Positions 42,226 through 50,587 of a DNA stretch of 64,000 nt are shown here, piece by piece; position 1 is the stretch's first letter; the number at the start of each line of letters is the position of its first letter. The notes under the pieces are model-generated. The model saw only the letters and a program-made list of their open reading frames with translations. It was not told the DNA's origin and searched no databases. The position numbers were made by a program, and so were the translations under genes. The DNA is from CAVXEH01 sp963805645. Its GTDB lineage: Bacteria; Chloroflexota; Limnocylindria; QHBO01. The stretch spans positions 1 through 64,000 of the forward strand of contig CAWDVA010000002.1 of the NCBI GenBank assembly GCA_963805645.1. Reading direction: 5' to 3'.

Positions 42226-43770
42226 CTAGCCCTGCTCCTCCGCGGGCCGTGCCGCGCCGGCGCCGAAGCCCTCCTGCGCCCGGAACGCCTCGACGGCCGT
42301 GCGCAGCTGGGCGATCAGCTCATCGCCCAGCGCCCGCTCCTTCGCGATGGCGGGGAGCAGGTCCGGGTAGGTCGACTCCAGGAACCGGTCGAAGCCCGTC
42401 TCGAACTCGCCAACCCGCGCGGTGGGAACGTCGTCGAGGTACCCGTTGGTGGCGGCCCAGATGATCGCCACCTGCTTCTCCACCGCGACCGGCGCGAACT
42501 GCGGCTGGCGGAGCATGGCGGTCAGCTTGTCGCCGCGGGTCAGCTGGTCCCGGGTGGCCTTGTCCAGGTCGGAGGCGAACTGCGCGAAGGCGGCGAGCTC
42601 ACGGTACTGGGCAAGGTCCAGCCGGAGCCGGCCGGAGACCTGGCGCATGGCCTTGATCTGCGCGTTGCCGCCGACGCGGCTGACGCTGATGCCGGCGTTC
42701 ACCGCCGGTCGCTGGCCCTGGTTGAACAGGTCGGTCTGCAGGAAGATCTGGCCGTCGGTGATGCTGATCACGTTGGTGGGGATGTAGGCCGAGACGTCAC
42801 CGGCCTGGGTCTCGATGATGGGCAGCGCGGTCAGCGACCCCCCGCCGTTCTCGGCGTTCATGCGCGCGGCGCGCTCCAGCAGACGGGAATGCGCGTAGAA
42901 GATGTCGCCCGGGTACGCCTCGCGGCCCGGAGGGCGGCGCATGAGGAGCGAGACCTGCCGGTACGCCCAGGCGTGCTTGGACAGGTCGTCGTAGACACAC
43001 AGCGCGTCCCGTCCAGACTCCATGAACTCCTCGCCCATGGCGACGCCGGCATAGGGTGCCAGGAACTGGAGCGGCGCGGGGTCGCTGGCTCCCGCGGCGA
43101 CCACGATGGTGTGCTCCATGGCCCCGCGCTCCTCGAGCTGGGCGACCACCTGGGCCACGGTCGACTGCTTCTGGCCAATGGCCACGTAGATGCAGATCAG
43201 GTCCTGTCCGCGCTGGTTGATGATGGCGTCGATGGCAATGGCCGTCTTGCCGGTCTGCCGGTCGCCAATGATCAGCTCGCGCTGCCCGCGGCCGATGGGG
43301 ATCATGGAGTCGATGGCCTTGATCCCGGTCTGGACCGGGGTGTCGACCGGCTGCCGCACGATGACGCCGGGCGCGATGCGCTCGACGGGGCGGGTCTTCT
43401 TGGTGTCGATGGGCCCCTTGCCGTCGATGGGCTGGCCCAGCGGGTTCACGACCCGGCCGATGAGCGCGTCACCCACCGGGACCTCGACCACGCGTCCGGT
43501 GGTCTTGACCTGGTCGCCCTCCTTGAGCTCGGTGTAGTCGCCCAGGATCAGGGCACCCACCGTCTCCTCCTCGAGGTTGAACGCCATGCCCATGACGCCG
43601 CCGGGGAACTCGAGGAGCTCTGAGGCCAGCGCCCCGGAGAGACCGAAGATCTGGGCGATCCCGTCGCCCACCTCGACGATGGTCCCGACGCCTGCGACAT
43701 CGGCACCCTCGTCGAACCCCTTGATCTCGCTCCTGATGATCGAGGTGATCTCGTCGGATCGGATCGCCAT
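42226..43770 (-). CDS. atpA: ATP synthase alpha subunit
   Basis: A 514-residue F1 alpha subunit. Walker A is IIGDRQTGKTAIAIDAIINQ; other family blocks are GDGIAQIFGLSGALASELLE, RPPGREAYPGDIFYAHSRLL, ERAARMNAENGGGSLTALPI and VSRVGGNAQIKAMRQVSGRL. Length is typical. ATG 43770 is 74 bases after the atpH stop, a larger gap than others in the operon, and may hold its own ribosome site (AGGAAGAGGA). Confidence 0.96.
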   Translation of the reverse strand: MAIRSDEITSIIRSEIKGFDEGADVAGVGTIVEVGDGIAQIFGLSGALASELLEFPGGVMGMAFNLEEETVGALILGDYTELKEGDQVKTTGRVVEVPVGDALIGRVVNPLGQPIDGKGPIDTKKTRPVERIAPGVIVRQPVDTPVQTGIKAIDSMIPIGRGQRELIIGDRQTGKTAIAIDAIINQRGQDLICIYVAIGQKQSTVAQVVAQLEERGAMEHTIVVAAGASDPAPLQFLAPYAGVAMGEEFMESGRDALCVYDDLSKHAWAYRQVSLLMRRPPGREAYPGDIFYAHSRLLERAARMNAENGGGSLTALPIIETQAGDVSAYIPTNVISITDGQIFLQTDLFNQGQRPAVNAGISVSRVGGNAQIKAMRQVSGRLRLDLAQYRELAAFAQFASDLDKATRDQLTRGDKLTAMLRQPQFAPVAVEKQVAIIWAATNGYLDDVPTARVGEFETGFDRFLESTYPDLLPAIAKERALGDELIAQLRTAVEAFRAQEGFGAGAARPAEEQG

Positions 43771-43843
43771 CTGGTTTCTGTCCTCTTCCCTCGCTGGTCG
43801 CCGCGGTTCGCGTCGGCGTTTCGTCGATTCCCGATGCGCCGCC

Positions 43844-44383
43844 TCAGACGGCGGTCAGGCGAGCGCGGAGCCGCTCGAGTCGGCTGCGCACGCTCGCGTC
43901 GTAGAGCTGGTCCCCGATCCGCACGGCGATGCCGCCGATGAGCGACGGATCGACGTGCTCGCTGAGCTCGATCTCGGTGCCGGTCATCTCACGCAGGCGC
44001 GCCGTCACGGCCTCTCGCTGGGCGTCGGGGAGCGGAAAGGCCGAGCGCACCTGTGCGAGCGAAATGCCCCGCTCGCGCCGCAGGAGCGCGGCGAAGTGGT
44101 TGACCATGGCCTCTATCGCCCGCGGCCGGCCGCGCCGGATCATCAGCAGGACCAGGCGCAGCGGCCCGGCCGCCACGTCCTTGCCCGCCAGGCGTTCCAT
44201 GATCCGCTCCTTGGTGGCGTACGGGATGGCGGGGTGCTGGACGAGCGCCCGCACCTCGCGGTTCTTCATGAGGTCGCGCAGCATGGCCAGGTCGCGCTCC
44301 CACGCGTCGAGCGCCTGCTCCGAGCGTGCGATCTCGAAGCCGGCTTCGGCGTAGCGTCGCACGGCGGTCTGCTGACGTGCCAT
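43844..44383 (-). CDS. atpH: ATP synthase delta subunit
   Basis: A 179-residue OSCP/delta subunit linking F1 to the b stalk. RQQTAVRRYAEAGFEIARSE is the usual start (Y-A-x-A-x-F), and the conserved C-terminal part is AVTARLREMTGTEIELSEHV with DPSLIGGIAVRIGDQLYDAS and VRSRLERLRARL. Starts two bases after the atpF stop. Confidence 0.93.
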   Translation of the reverse strand: MARQQTAVRRYAEAGFEIARSEQALDAWERDLAMLRDLMKNREVRALVQHPAIPYATKERIMERLAGKDVAAGPLRLVLLMIRRGRPRAIEAMVNHFAALLRRERGISLAQVRSAFPLPDAQREAVTARLREMTGTEIELSEHVDPSLIGGIAVRIGDQLYDASVRSRLERLRARLTAV

Positions 44384-44385
44384 GG

Positions 44386-44916
44386 TCAGTTCTTCGACCC
44401 CTTGGCGCCCTTGCCCGCGGGCTGAACCTCCGCGAGGAAGCCCTCGACGAGGCGACGCTGGGTCGCTCCGGACATCTCCGACTGCACGAGCTTGCCGGCG
44501 GCGGCCAGTGCCAGCTCGGCCACCTGGCCGCGGAGCTCGGCCATGGCCTTCTCCTTCTCGCCGATGATCTCCTCGCGCGCTCGCTCGACGATCTTGTCGG
44601 CCTCGGCCTTCGCCGCGGCCACGATCTCGACGCGCGAGTCCTCCGCGATCTTGGTGGCGCGGGCGATCATGGCCTGCGCCTCCTTGCGCGCCTCGGCCAC
44701 CGCGGCCTCGCGCTCCGCGGATGCCAGCGCCCGGTCCCGCTCGGCCGCCGCGGCGTCATCCAGGCCCTTGCTGATCCTGCGTCGTCGCTCGTCCAGCATC
44801 CCGAGCACCGGCTTGTACGCGAATCGGCGCAGGAGCCAGAGCAGGAGCAGGAAGTTGACGATCTGGAAGCCGAGCTTGAAGACGTCGACGCCGAAGGCGT
44901 TGAAGAACTCGGTCAC
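44386..44916 (-). CDS. atpF: ATP synthase b subunit
   Basis: A 176-residue peripheral stalk subunit. One N-terminal span (VFKLGFQIVNFLLLLWLLRR), KPVLGMLDERRRRISKGLDD and then a long charged coiled coil rich in Ala, Glu and Arg to residue 165; the Lys-rich tail GKGAKGSKN is unusual but short. A single b gene, as in non-photosynthetic bacteria, so it acts as a homodimer. Confidence 0.93.
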   Translation of the reverse strand: MTEFFNAFGVDVFKLGFQIVNFLLLLWLLRRFAYKPVLGMLDERRRRISKGLDDAAAAERDRALASAEREAAVAEARKEAQAMIARATKIAEDSRVEIVAAAKAEADKIVERAREEIIGEKEKAMAELRGQVAELALAAAGKLVQSEMSGATQRRLVEGFLAEVQPAGKGAKGSKN

Positions 44917-44932
44917 CTGACGGGGTGCTCCG

Positions 44933-45151
44933 TTACCCGACGAAGATGAGCAGCAGCGAGACGACCAGCGCGTAGATCGCGACCGCCTCGGCCAGGGCGA
45001 TGCCCAGGACGTAGGGCACGAAGATCGCGCCCGACGCCTCGGGGTTGCGCCCCAGGGCCTCCATGGCCTTGCTCACCGCGATGCCAAGACCAATGCCGGG
45101 GCCAATGGCCCCGAGGCCCATGGCGAGTCCAGCGGCAAGATTTCCAGTCAC
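44933..45151 (-). CDS. atpE: ATP synthase c subunit
   Basis: A 72-residue two-helix proteolipid. Helix 1 is NLAAGLAMGLGAIGPGIGLG with no Gln in the Na+-binding position; helix 2 is FVPYVLGIALAEAVAIYALV with the essential carboxylate Glu in LAEAVAIY. The pattern indicates a proton-type ring. The start GTG 45151 is chosen because AAGGAGGA lies nine bases before it; the longer in-frame start at 45271 overlaps atpB. Confidence 0.93.
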   Translation of the reverse strand: MTGNLAAGLAMGLGAIGPGIGLGIAVSKAMEALGRNPEASGAIFVPYVLGIALAEAVAIYALVVSLLLIFVG

Positions 45152-45203
45152 GACTCCAGTTCCTCCTTGTGCGCCCTGCCGGTTGCCGCAGGGGCCTGCT
45201 TCC

Positions 45204-46046
45204 CTACGCCGCCTCCGCGGCAGGTGGATGGTGGCCGGCCTCGCCCGAGGCGGCCATGTCGACGTGCGCAAGCTCGCCCTCCCCGTGGTGGGCGTGCTCC
45301 GCGATGGCCAGGGTGATGTAGGTCATTGCCAGGAGCGCGAAGACGAGCGCCTGGACGAACCCGAAGATGAGCTCCAACCCGATGAAGACGGTGGGGACCG
45401 CCAGCGGGACCAGGGCCAGCATGGTGGCCAGCAGCACCTCCCCGGCGAAGACGTTGCCGAAGAGTCGCATGGACAGGCTGATGAGGCGCGACAGCTCGCT
45501 GATCACGTGGATGGGCGCCATCAGCGGGGCCATGTAGCGCGGCTCCCCGAGGAACTCCTTGAGGTAGTCGCCCACGCCGTTGACCCGGATGCCCCACCAC
45601 ACGAACGAGACGAAGCTGACCATGGCCAGGCCGAGCGTGAAGTTCAGGTCCGCCGATGCCGACCGCACGAACGGGACGAGCTCGTCCCCGCTCTCGGCGT
45701 GGTGGACGATCCCGATGGTTCCCACGCCGGGGAAGAGCCCCAGGTAGTTCGCGACCAGGATCAGCAGGAAGAAGGTCAGGATGAGCGTCACGAAGCTGCG
45801 CCATCGGCTCCCGCCGGAGTCGCGGACGATGGAGCTCATCCAGTCGATGGGGAACTCGAGCAGGGCCTGGAAACGGGAGGGGACCAGGGTGGAGCGGCGG
45901 GTGAAGTACCAGGCCACGAGCAGCAGCACCACGGACGCCAGGAGGGCGCCGACCATGCTGTTGGTGAACGTGAACGGGCCGATGGCGAAGAGCGGTTCAG
46001 CCTTGATGCTGACCGTCACCAGGTCGCCCGCCGCGAAGAACGGCAC
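45204..46046 (-). CDS. atpB: ATP synthase a subunit
   Basis: A 280-residue Fo subunit a. Several spans; the essential Arg is in ISLSMRLFGNVFAGEVLLAT, followed by FIGLELIFGFVQALVFALLA and MTYITLAIAEHAHHGEGELA. The C-terminal 30 residues are His- and Glu-rich (AHHGEGELAHVDMAASGEAG, HHPP), an extension beyond the usual end. Other helices include LILTFFLLILVANYLGLFPG. First core gene of the operon after two AtpZ-like genes. Confidence 0.95.
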   Translation of the reverse strand: MPFFAAGDLVTVSIKAEPLFAIGPFTFTNSMVGALLASVVLLLVAWYFTRRSTLVPSRFQALLEFPIDWMSSIVRDSGGSRWRSFVTLILTFFLLILVANYLGLFPGVGTIGIVHHAESGDELVPFVRSASADLNFTLGLAMVSFVSFVWWGIRVNGVGDYLKEFLGEPRYMAPLMAPIHVISELSRLISLSMRLFGNVFAGEVLLATMLALVPLAVPTVFIGLELIFGFVQALVFALLAMTYITLAIAEHAHHGEGELAHVDMAASGEAGHHPPAAEAA

Positions 46047-46049
46047 TCC

Positions 46050-46367
46050 CTACCTCCTCATCGCCTGCCGGGCCACGTCCCAGATCGTGTACATCGCGGC
46101 CCCAACTCCCAGCACCACCCCCGCGAGCGTGAAGAGGGGGGTCGTATGCAGCCAGCCGTCCACGATGAGGCCCAGGCCCAGTCCCACAATGACGCTGATT
46201 CCGAGTCGCAACCCCAGGTCCAGTGCCAATGCCCAGTTCGGCGGCGGTCCCGATGAGCCGCGTCCGGAGCCGTGGTCGCCGTCCGGGCCCGTCCCGGTCA
46301 CGAGTGCGGCGCCATTGCGGTCAACGGTCCGGCCGATGCCGGGCCTCGTCCGCCGGACCCGCTCCAT
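46050..46367 (-). CDS. AtpZ/AtpI-like small membrane protein (second of two)
   Basis: A 105-residue protein. The first 40 residues are polar; then LRLGISVIVGLGLGLIVDGW, LHTTPLFTLAGVVLGVGAAM and YTIWDVARQAMRR match the AtpZ family (two spans with G-L-x-L-D-x-W-L-x-T-x-P-L-F-T). AtpZ proteins assist c-ring assembly or Mg2+ supply. Its N-terminal part overlaps the end of the upstream gene by 47 bases, so a later start is possible. Ends three bases before atpB. Confidence 0.75.
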   Translation of the reverse strand: MERVRRTRPGIGRTVDRNGAALVTGTGPDGDHGSGRGSSGPPPNWALALDLGLRLGISVIVGLGLGLIVDGWLHTTPLFTLAGVVLGVGAAMYTIWDVARQAMRR

Positions 46368-46578
46368 ACCGTCGCAGACCGCGCCGGATGTAGAGCCAGA
46401 TTCCCGCGATTGCGATCACGTTGCCGACCCCGAACCCGCTCAAGACACAAATGGGCGAGGTCCCCAGGATCGCGTCGAGGACGATTCCGGCGACCGCGCC
46501 ACCCGCCATCGGGATCGCGAGGATCAGGGTCACCTGGCCCAGGATCTTCACGAGGCCGATTGGCGTCAGTTGTTCCAT
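46321..46578 (-). CDS. AtpZ/AtpI-like small membrane protein (first of two)
   Basis: An 85-residue protein. MEQLTPIGLVKILGQVTLIL and AIPMAGGAVAGIVLDAILGT then SPICVLSGFGVGNVIAIAGI show two spans and a G-x-x-L-D-x-x-L-G-T-S-P motif as in AtpZ, diverged from the downstream copy. ATG 46578 is preferred to a longer frame reaching 46662 because the promoter hexamer lies at 46611-46616. First gene of the atp transcript. Confidence 0.7.
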   Translation of the reverse strand: MEQLTPIGLVKILGQVTLILAIPMAGGAVAGIVLDAILGTSPICVLSGFGVGNVIAIAGIWLYIRRGLRRYGAGPADEARHRPDR

Positions 46579-46610
46579 GCTGGTTCGACTCACAGCGGTC
46601 GGACGGCGGG

Positions 46611-46616
46611 AGTATA
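46611..46616 (-). promoter_or_regulatory. -10 hexamer for the atp operon
   Basis: TATACT preceded by CCGG on the - strand, 33 bases before the first atp gene. Identical to the hexamers before mreB and mreD. A poor -35 (TTCGCC) lies about 18 bases upstream. Confidence 0.5.
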
Positions 46617-46740
46617 CCGGAGCCTCCCCTGTCTGGCGAATATGCACGCTCGTCGGGGCCACCTATCGGCCGCGTGGTCCGCAGCCTCGCCACGGCATCG
46701 CCGACCGCGCCCGTTGCCGCGTCCGCTGGCACCACTGTGG

Positions 46741-46917
46741 CGTGTGCCCCGGCGCGGGACGGCGACCTCGCTCATCGCCGCACTCGGGTCGCGTGTGCCC
46801 CGGCGCGGGACGGCGACCTCGCTCATCGCCGCACTCGGGTCGCGTGTGCCCCGGCGCGGGACGGCGACCTCGCTCATCGCCGCACTCGGGTCGCGTGTGC
46901 CCCGGCGCGGGATGGCG
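46741..46917. repeat. 51-bp tandem repeat, three perfect copies plus a partial
   Basis: Units at 46741-46791, 46792-46842 and 46843-46893 are identical; a fourth begins at 46894 and diverges after about 20 bases. Unit starts CGTGTGCCCCGGCGCGGGAC. It lies in the 396-base gap between glyA (ends 46975 on the - strand) and the atp promoter. Since 51 is a multiple of three, open frames run through it on both strands, encoding repeats such as MSEVAVPRRGTRDPSAA, but I see no gene signals. Copies are perfect, so the expansion is recent or maintained. Confidence 0.92.
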
Positions 46918-46974
46918 CGATCAGGCGCCGCCCAGGCCAGCGTCAGGCGGCGTCAGGCCGGCACGAGGCCAGCG

Positions 46975-48261
46975 TCAGGCCGTCACGGCCCCCCGGGCGC
47001 GCTCCACGGTCCAGGGCAGGCCGGGAACCGGGAAGCGGTCCGCGACCGCGGCCACCCGTTCCCGGACGGCGGCCTGTGCGGCCTCGTCGCCGCGGGCCGC
47101 GATCCCGTCCACGATCAGGTCGCCCACCGCAGCCATCTCCGCCTCACCCATCCCGCGGCTGGTGACGGCCGGGGTGCCCACGCGGATCCCGCTCCCCACG
47201 AACGGCGGGTTGGGGTCGTACGGGATGGTGTTCTTGTTGACGGTGATGTTCACCTGGCCCAGGGCGGCGTCCGCCTCCTTGCCGGTGACCTCCCACGGGC
47301 GCACGTCGACGAGCATGAGGTGGTTGTCGGTGCCGCCGGTGATGAGCGCGCCACCGCGCTCCGCCAGGCGGGCGGCCAGGGCCTGGGCGTTCGCCACGGT
47401 CTGGGCCGCGTCGCGCTTGAACTCGGCGCTGCCCGCCTGGTGCAGGGCCACCGCCTTGCCAGCGATGATGTGCTCCAGCGGCCCGCCCTGGATCGCCGGG
47501 AAGACGGCCTTGTCGATGGCCTTCGCGTGCTCCGCGGTGCACAGGATCATGCCGCCCCGGGGGCCGCGCAGGGTCTTGTGCGTCGTGGTCGTCACGATCT
47601 GGGCGTACGGGACCGGGCTGGGATGCACGCCCGCGGCGACCAGACCGGCGAAGTGCGCCATATCGGTCATCAGCAGGGCGCCCACCTCGTCGGCGATGGC
47701 CCGGAAGCCGGCGAAGTCCCAGATGCGCGGGTAGGCCGTGGCACCGGTGACGATCAGCTTGGGCTTGTTCTCGCGCGCCAGGCGCCGGACGTCGTCCATG
47801 TCGATCAGGTGGGTGACGGGGTCCACGCTGTACGGGACGAAGTTGTAGTACTGGCCGGAGAAGTTCACCGGCGAGCCGTGCGTCAGGTGCCCGCCCTGGT
47901 CCAGGGCCAGGCCCATCACCGTGTCGCCGCGCTCCAGCAGGGCGTGGTAGACGGCCATGTTGGCCTGCGCGCCGGCGTGCGGCTGGACGTTGGCATGATC
48001 CGCCCCGAAGAGCGCCTTGGCGCGGGTGCGCGCCAGCTCCTCGACCTCGTCGATGACCTCGCAGCCGCCGTAGTAGCGGCGGCCGGGATACCCCTCCGCG
48101 TACTTCGCGGTCAGGACGGATCCCACGGCCTGGAGGACGGCAAGCGAGGGGTAGCTCTCCGACGCGATCAGCTCCAGGTTCGACCGGGTGCGCTCCTCCT
48201 CCGCGTGCACGAGGGACGCGATCTCCGGATCCTCGGTCTCGAGCGGAGCCCAGAAGTCCAT
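46975..48261 (-). CDS. glyA: serine hydroxymethyltransferase
   Basis: A 428-residue PLP enzyme that interconverts serine and glycine with tetrahydrofolate. Motifs: LELIASESYPSLAVLQAVGS, KYAEGYPGRRYYGGCEVIDE, ANVQPHAGAQANMAVYHALL, MTDMAHFAGLVAAGVHPSPV and the PLP Lys in VTTTTHKTLRGPRGGMI. ATG 48261 has GGAG nine bases upstream; an in-frame ATG at 48276 would add five residues. The C-terminal part is complete. Neighbours on one strand are an acetyltransferase upstream and the 51-bp repeat downstream. Confidence 0.95.
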   Translation of the reverse strand: MDFWAPLETEDPEIASLVHAEEERTRSNLELIASESYPSLAVLQAVGSVLTAKYAEGYPGRRYYGGCEVIDEVEELARTRAKALFGADHANVQPHAGAQANMAVYHALLERGDTVMGLALDQGGHLTHGSPVNFSGQYYNFVPYSVDPVTHLIDMDDVRRLARENKPKLIVTGATAYPRIWDFAGFRAIADEVGALLMTDMAHFAGLVAAGVHPSPVPYAQIVTTTTHKTLRGPRGGMILCTAEHAKAIDKAVFPAIQGGPLEHIIAGKAVALHQAGSAEFKRDAAQTVANAQALAARLAERGGALITGGTDNHLMLVDVRPWEVTGKEADAALGQVNITVNKNTIPYDPNPPFVGSGIRVGTPAVTSRGMGEAEMAAVGDLIVDGIAARGDEAAQAAVRERVAAVADRFPVPGLPWTVERARGAVTA

Positions 48262-48341
48262 GCTGGCAAGCTCCATGGTGCGGCGTGGTTCGGGTGCCGA
48301 GGAGTGTAGACCGATGGCGCCGCTCCGGCGACCCGCGCGGC

Positions 48342-49361
48342 TCAGGCGGGCGGAGCCGCCTCCCGGGCCCAGCCGATGCGGTTGTCGACCATGCGGTGCA
48401 TCCGCCAGTAGTGTGGGCGGAAGCCGAGCGCCGGCCAGGCCCGCGACGAGCTCAGGGTCGCGGCGCGCCAGTCGGTGACGCACCAGCGGGCGCCCCGCTC
48501 GGCGGCGACGGACAGTCCATGGCCCACCAGGGCGGCCATCACGCCGCGACCGCGTGCCGCGGGGGCCGTCATGGCGATCCCCAGCTCCACCGCGTCCTCC
48601 GGGACGGCGGGGGCAGGTTCGGCGGGGTAGAAGCCGGCGATGGCCAGGGCCTCGCCGCTCGCCTCGTCGGTCGCGAGCCACACGTCGCCCTCGGGGTTGC
48701 GCAGCTCGTCGTCCCACTCGGCGCGGAAGTCGGCCCAGCGCTCCGGGAGGCTGATGGCATAGACGGGCGCCTCGAGCAGCGCGTCGGCGATGAGCCGGGT
48801 GAGGGGCAGGAGGCGCTCCAGGTCGTCCGGCGTGGCCAGCGCGATGCGAACCCCGCTTGCGGCAACGGGCAGGCCGTCGAGGTCGGTGGAGCGCAGGGCG
48901 TAGGCCTGCATCTTGCCGAAGCCCATCCGGATCCAGGCATCCATGGTGTCGTCGAAGGCGTCGGGGACCAGGGCGTAGTGCGCGTAGATGCCGCGGCGGA
49001 CGAACGGGTCCGACCAGGCGGCGTACAGGTCGCGGGTCAGCTCGGGATCGGCTGAGGCGGCCAGCGCCTGGCCCGCCAGGCCCACCCAGGCGGAGCGGCC
49101 CCAGATCTCCTCCAGCCGCGGCGATCCCGCCATGAAGCCCACGAGGTCATCTCGCTCGTCCAGGGCGGCGACCGCGAGCGCGCCGGCGGCGGCGAGCACA
49201 GCCTCGAGCGGGGGTCGCATGGCGGCCGGGTCTGCGAACCGCGGCGAGAGGGCGGGCAGGGCGGCGCGCCATCGGGCGTGACGGGCGGCGAGGAGACTGG
49301 CCGCCGCCGCGACGTGCTGGGTCTCGAACGGCACGATGCGATGCCGCGGCACCTGGCTCAT
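48342..49361 (-). CDS. GNAT-family N-acetyltransferase, probably two GNAT domains
   Basis: A 339-residue protein starting VPRHRIVPFETQHVAAAASL. The first half (residues 10-150) has ALAVAALDERDDLVGFMAGS and AHYALVPDAFDDTMDAWIRM; the second half (160-335) has VWLATDEASGEALAIAGFYP and the acetyl-CoA motif ELGIAMTAPAARGRGVMAAL with ATLSSSRAWPALGFRP. The arrangement suggests a tandem GNAT pair in which only the second keeps the R-G-x-G-V/A core. Substrate unknown. Tandem with the unknown gene upstream (10-base gap). Confidence 0.78.
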   Translation of the reverse strand: MSQVPRHRIVPFETQHVAAAASLLAARHARWRAALPALSPRFADPAAMRPPLEAVLAAAGALAVAALDERDDLVGFMAGSPRLEEIWGRSAWVGLAGQALAASADPELTRDLYAAWSDPFVRRGIYAHYALVPDAFDDTMDAWIRMGFGKMQAYALRSTDLDGLPVAASGVRIALATPDDLERLLPLTRLIADALLEAPVYAISLPERWADFRAEWDDELRNPEGDVWLATDEASGEALAIAGFYPAEPAPAVPEDAVELGIAMTAPAARGRGVMAALVGHGLSVAAERGARWCVTDWRAATLSSSRAWPALGFRPHYWRMHRMVDNRIGWAREAAPPA

Positions 49362-49371
49362 GGAGAGCGGA

Positions 49372-50088
49372 CTATAGCTGCCCGCCTCGACCGGTGCCCT
49401 CGCCGTGCGCCATCCCCAGCCGCTCCAGCAGCCGCTCGCCGGCCGCCCAGGCGAACGGCTCGTCGCGCTGGAGACGCCGCGACTCCTCGGCCAGGATGGT
49501 CGCGTGGCGTGGATGCTCCCTGGCCAGGATCGGGTGGTGCCGGAAGCGCAGCGTCTCGTAGCAGACGAAGGCGGCGTATCGGTCCAGGGGCTTCGCACGG
49601 GAGAGCGCCTCTTCGACGCCCGGCTCGAAGTCGATGGGGACCATGATCCGCCCGAAGAACGCCCCGAGGTCCGTGGCGATGGGGTCCTCGAACTGGCTGT
49701 GCCCGCCAAGGCTGAGAATCGGCCCCAGGGAGGTGAAGACCACCAGGGTGGTGTCCGGCCCGCCCTCGTCGGCGACGACCGTCCCACCCAGGCTCACGTA
49801 GTCGTTCTGGATCCCCAGCCGGTCGAAGAGCTCCACCTTCCCCCAGCTGAAGCGGCCTTCGACCGGGAGCTTCGTCCGCCGGGTGATGTCCACGGCGTGG
49901 CCGCGGTTCTCCTCGCCGGTGGTCCAGTACCGGATCCGCTCGGGGTCGTAGTGCCGCAGGGTCGGCTTGTCCCGGATCGCGACCATCAGCCGCGAGGGTC
50001 CGGCGGGCACCGGGTAGTGGGAGTCCAGCCAGAACCCGAGGTCCGCCAGGCGGTGCGCCGCGTCCGACAGGTTCAATGTCATGGTCAT
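49372..50088 (-). CDS. hypothetical protein, 238 aa
   Basis: A soluble protein beginning MTMTLNLSDAAHRLADLGFW. Segments DKPTLRHYDPERIRYWTTGE, GHSQFEDPIATDLGAFFGRI and RFRHHPILAREHPRHATILA have several conserved-looking His and Arg but no motif I can name. Two ATG codons stand at the start (50088 and 50082). Flanked by GNAT and aconitase X genes on the same strand. Confidence 0.65.
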   Translation of the reverse strand: MTMTLNLSDAAHRLADLGFWLDSHYPVPAGPSRLMVAIRDKPTLRHYDPERIRYWTTGEENRGHAVDITRRTKLPVEGRFSWGKVELFDRLGIQNDYVSLGGTVVADEGGPDTTLVVFTSLGPILSLGGHSQFEDPIATDLGAFFGRIMVPIDFEPGVEEALSRAKPLDRYAAFVCYETLRFRHHPILAREHPRHATILAEESRRLQRDEPFAWAAGERLLERLGMAHGEGTGRGGQL

Positions 50089-50164
50089 GCACGCATCGTC
50101 ATCCGACGGTTGCCGGAGGACAAGGTCCGCTCGGCACTCGCTGGCGGGACTCCCGGCTCGGGCC

Positions 50165-50587
50165 TCAGCGCACCCCGACCGCGCCGTCCTCGCCCACGGT
50201 GACCGTCGAGCCCGGCGTGATCCGGCGGCGGTCGGCATCGGGCAGGACCAGGACCGGCAGGCGCGTGCCGTACAGCTCGGCAGCCACGGCGGCGCCCAGG
50301 GCGAGGATGAGGTCCGGTTCGCCCAGGATCACCGCGGCCGGCGCGGTGCCGGCGCGGACCATCTCCGCCAGCACCGAGGCCGACGAGGAGGATCCGCGGG
50401 TGGCCGGGATGACCAGGACCGTGCCGGTGACCCGGGCGCCGTGCTGCGGGTGTCGCGGCTCCACGATGCGGCCGCTCCCGGGATCGACGCCGCCCCACAG
50501 GCTGAGCGGCTCGTCCAGGACCAGTGCTGGCGCCCTCGCGGCCCCCGGGGCGAGCACCCGCGCCGGCGACCGATCCGGGCGGCTCAT
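50165..50587 (-). CDS. aconitase X swivel-domain (small) subunit
   Basis: A 140-residue DUF126-type protein. LVLDEPLSLWGGVDPGSGRI, VEPRHPQHGARVTGTVLVIP and ATRGSSSSASVLAEMVRAGT are the AcnX small-subunit blocks, with the active-site Ser loop in RGSSSSAS. AcnX enzymes studied so far dehydrate cis-3-hydroxy-L-proline or, in archaea, phosphomevalonate. The start overlaps the large subunit's stop by four bases (ATGA), so the two chains are made together. Confidence 0.82.
   Translation of the reverse strand: MSRPDRSPARVLAPGAARAPALVLDEPLSLWGGVDPGSGRIVEPRHPQHGARVTGTVLVIPATRGSSSSASVLAEMVRAGTAPAAVILGEPDLILALGAAVAAELYGTRLPVLVLPDADRRRITPGSTVTVGEDGAVGVR

Noticed and set aside
46590..46877. Open frame encoding repeated MSEVAVPRRGTRDPSAA peptides.
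   Set aside because: It exists only because the 51-bp unit is a multiple of three; it has no ribosome site and overlaps the first AtpZ-like gene's upstream region.
46741..46917. CRISPR-like array.
   Set aside because: Units are directly adjacent without spacers and no cas genes are nearby; it is a simple tandem repeat.
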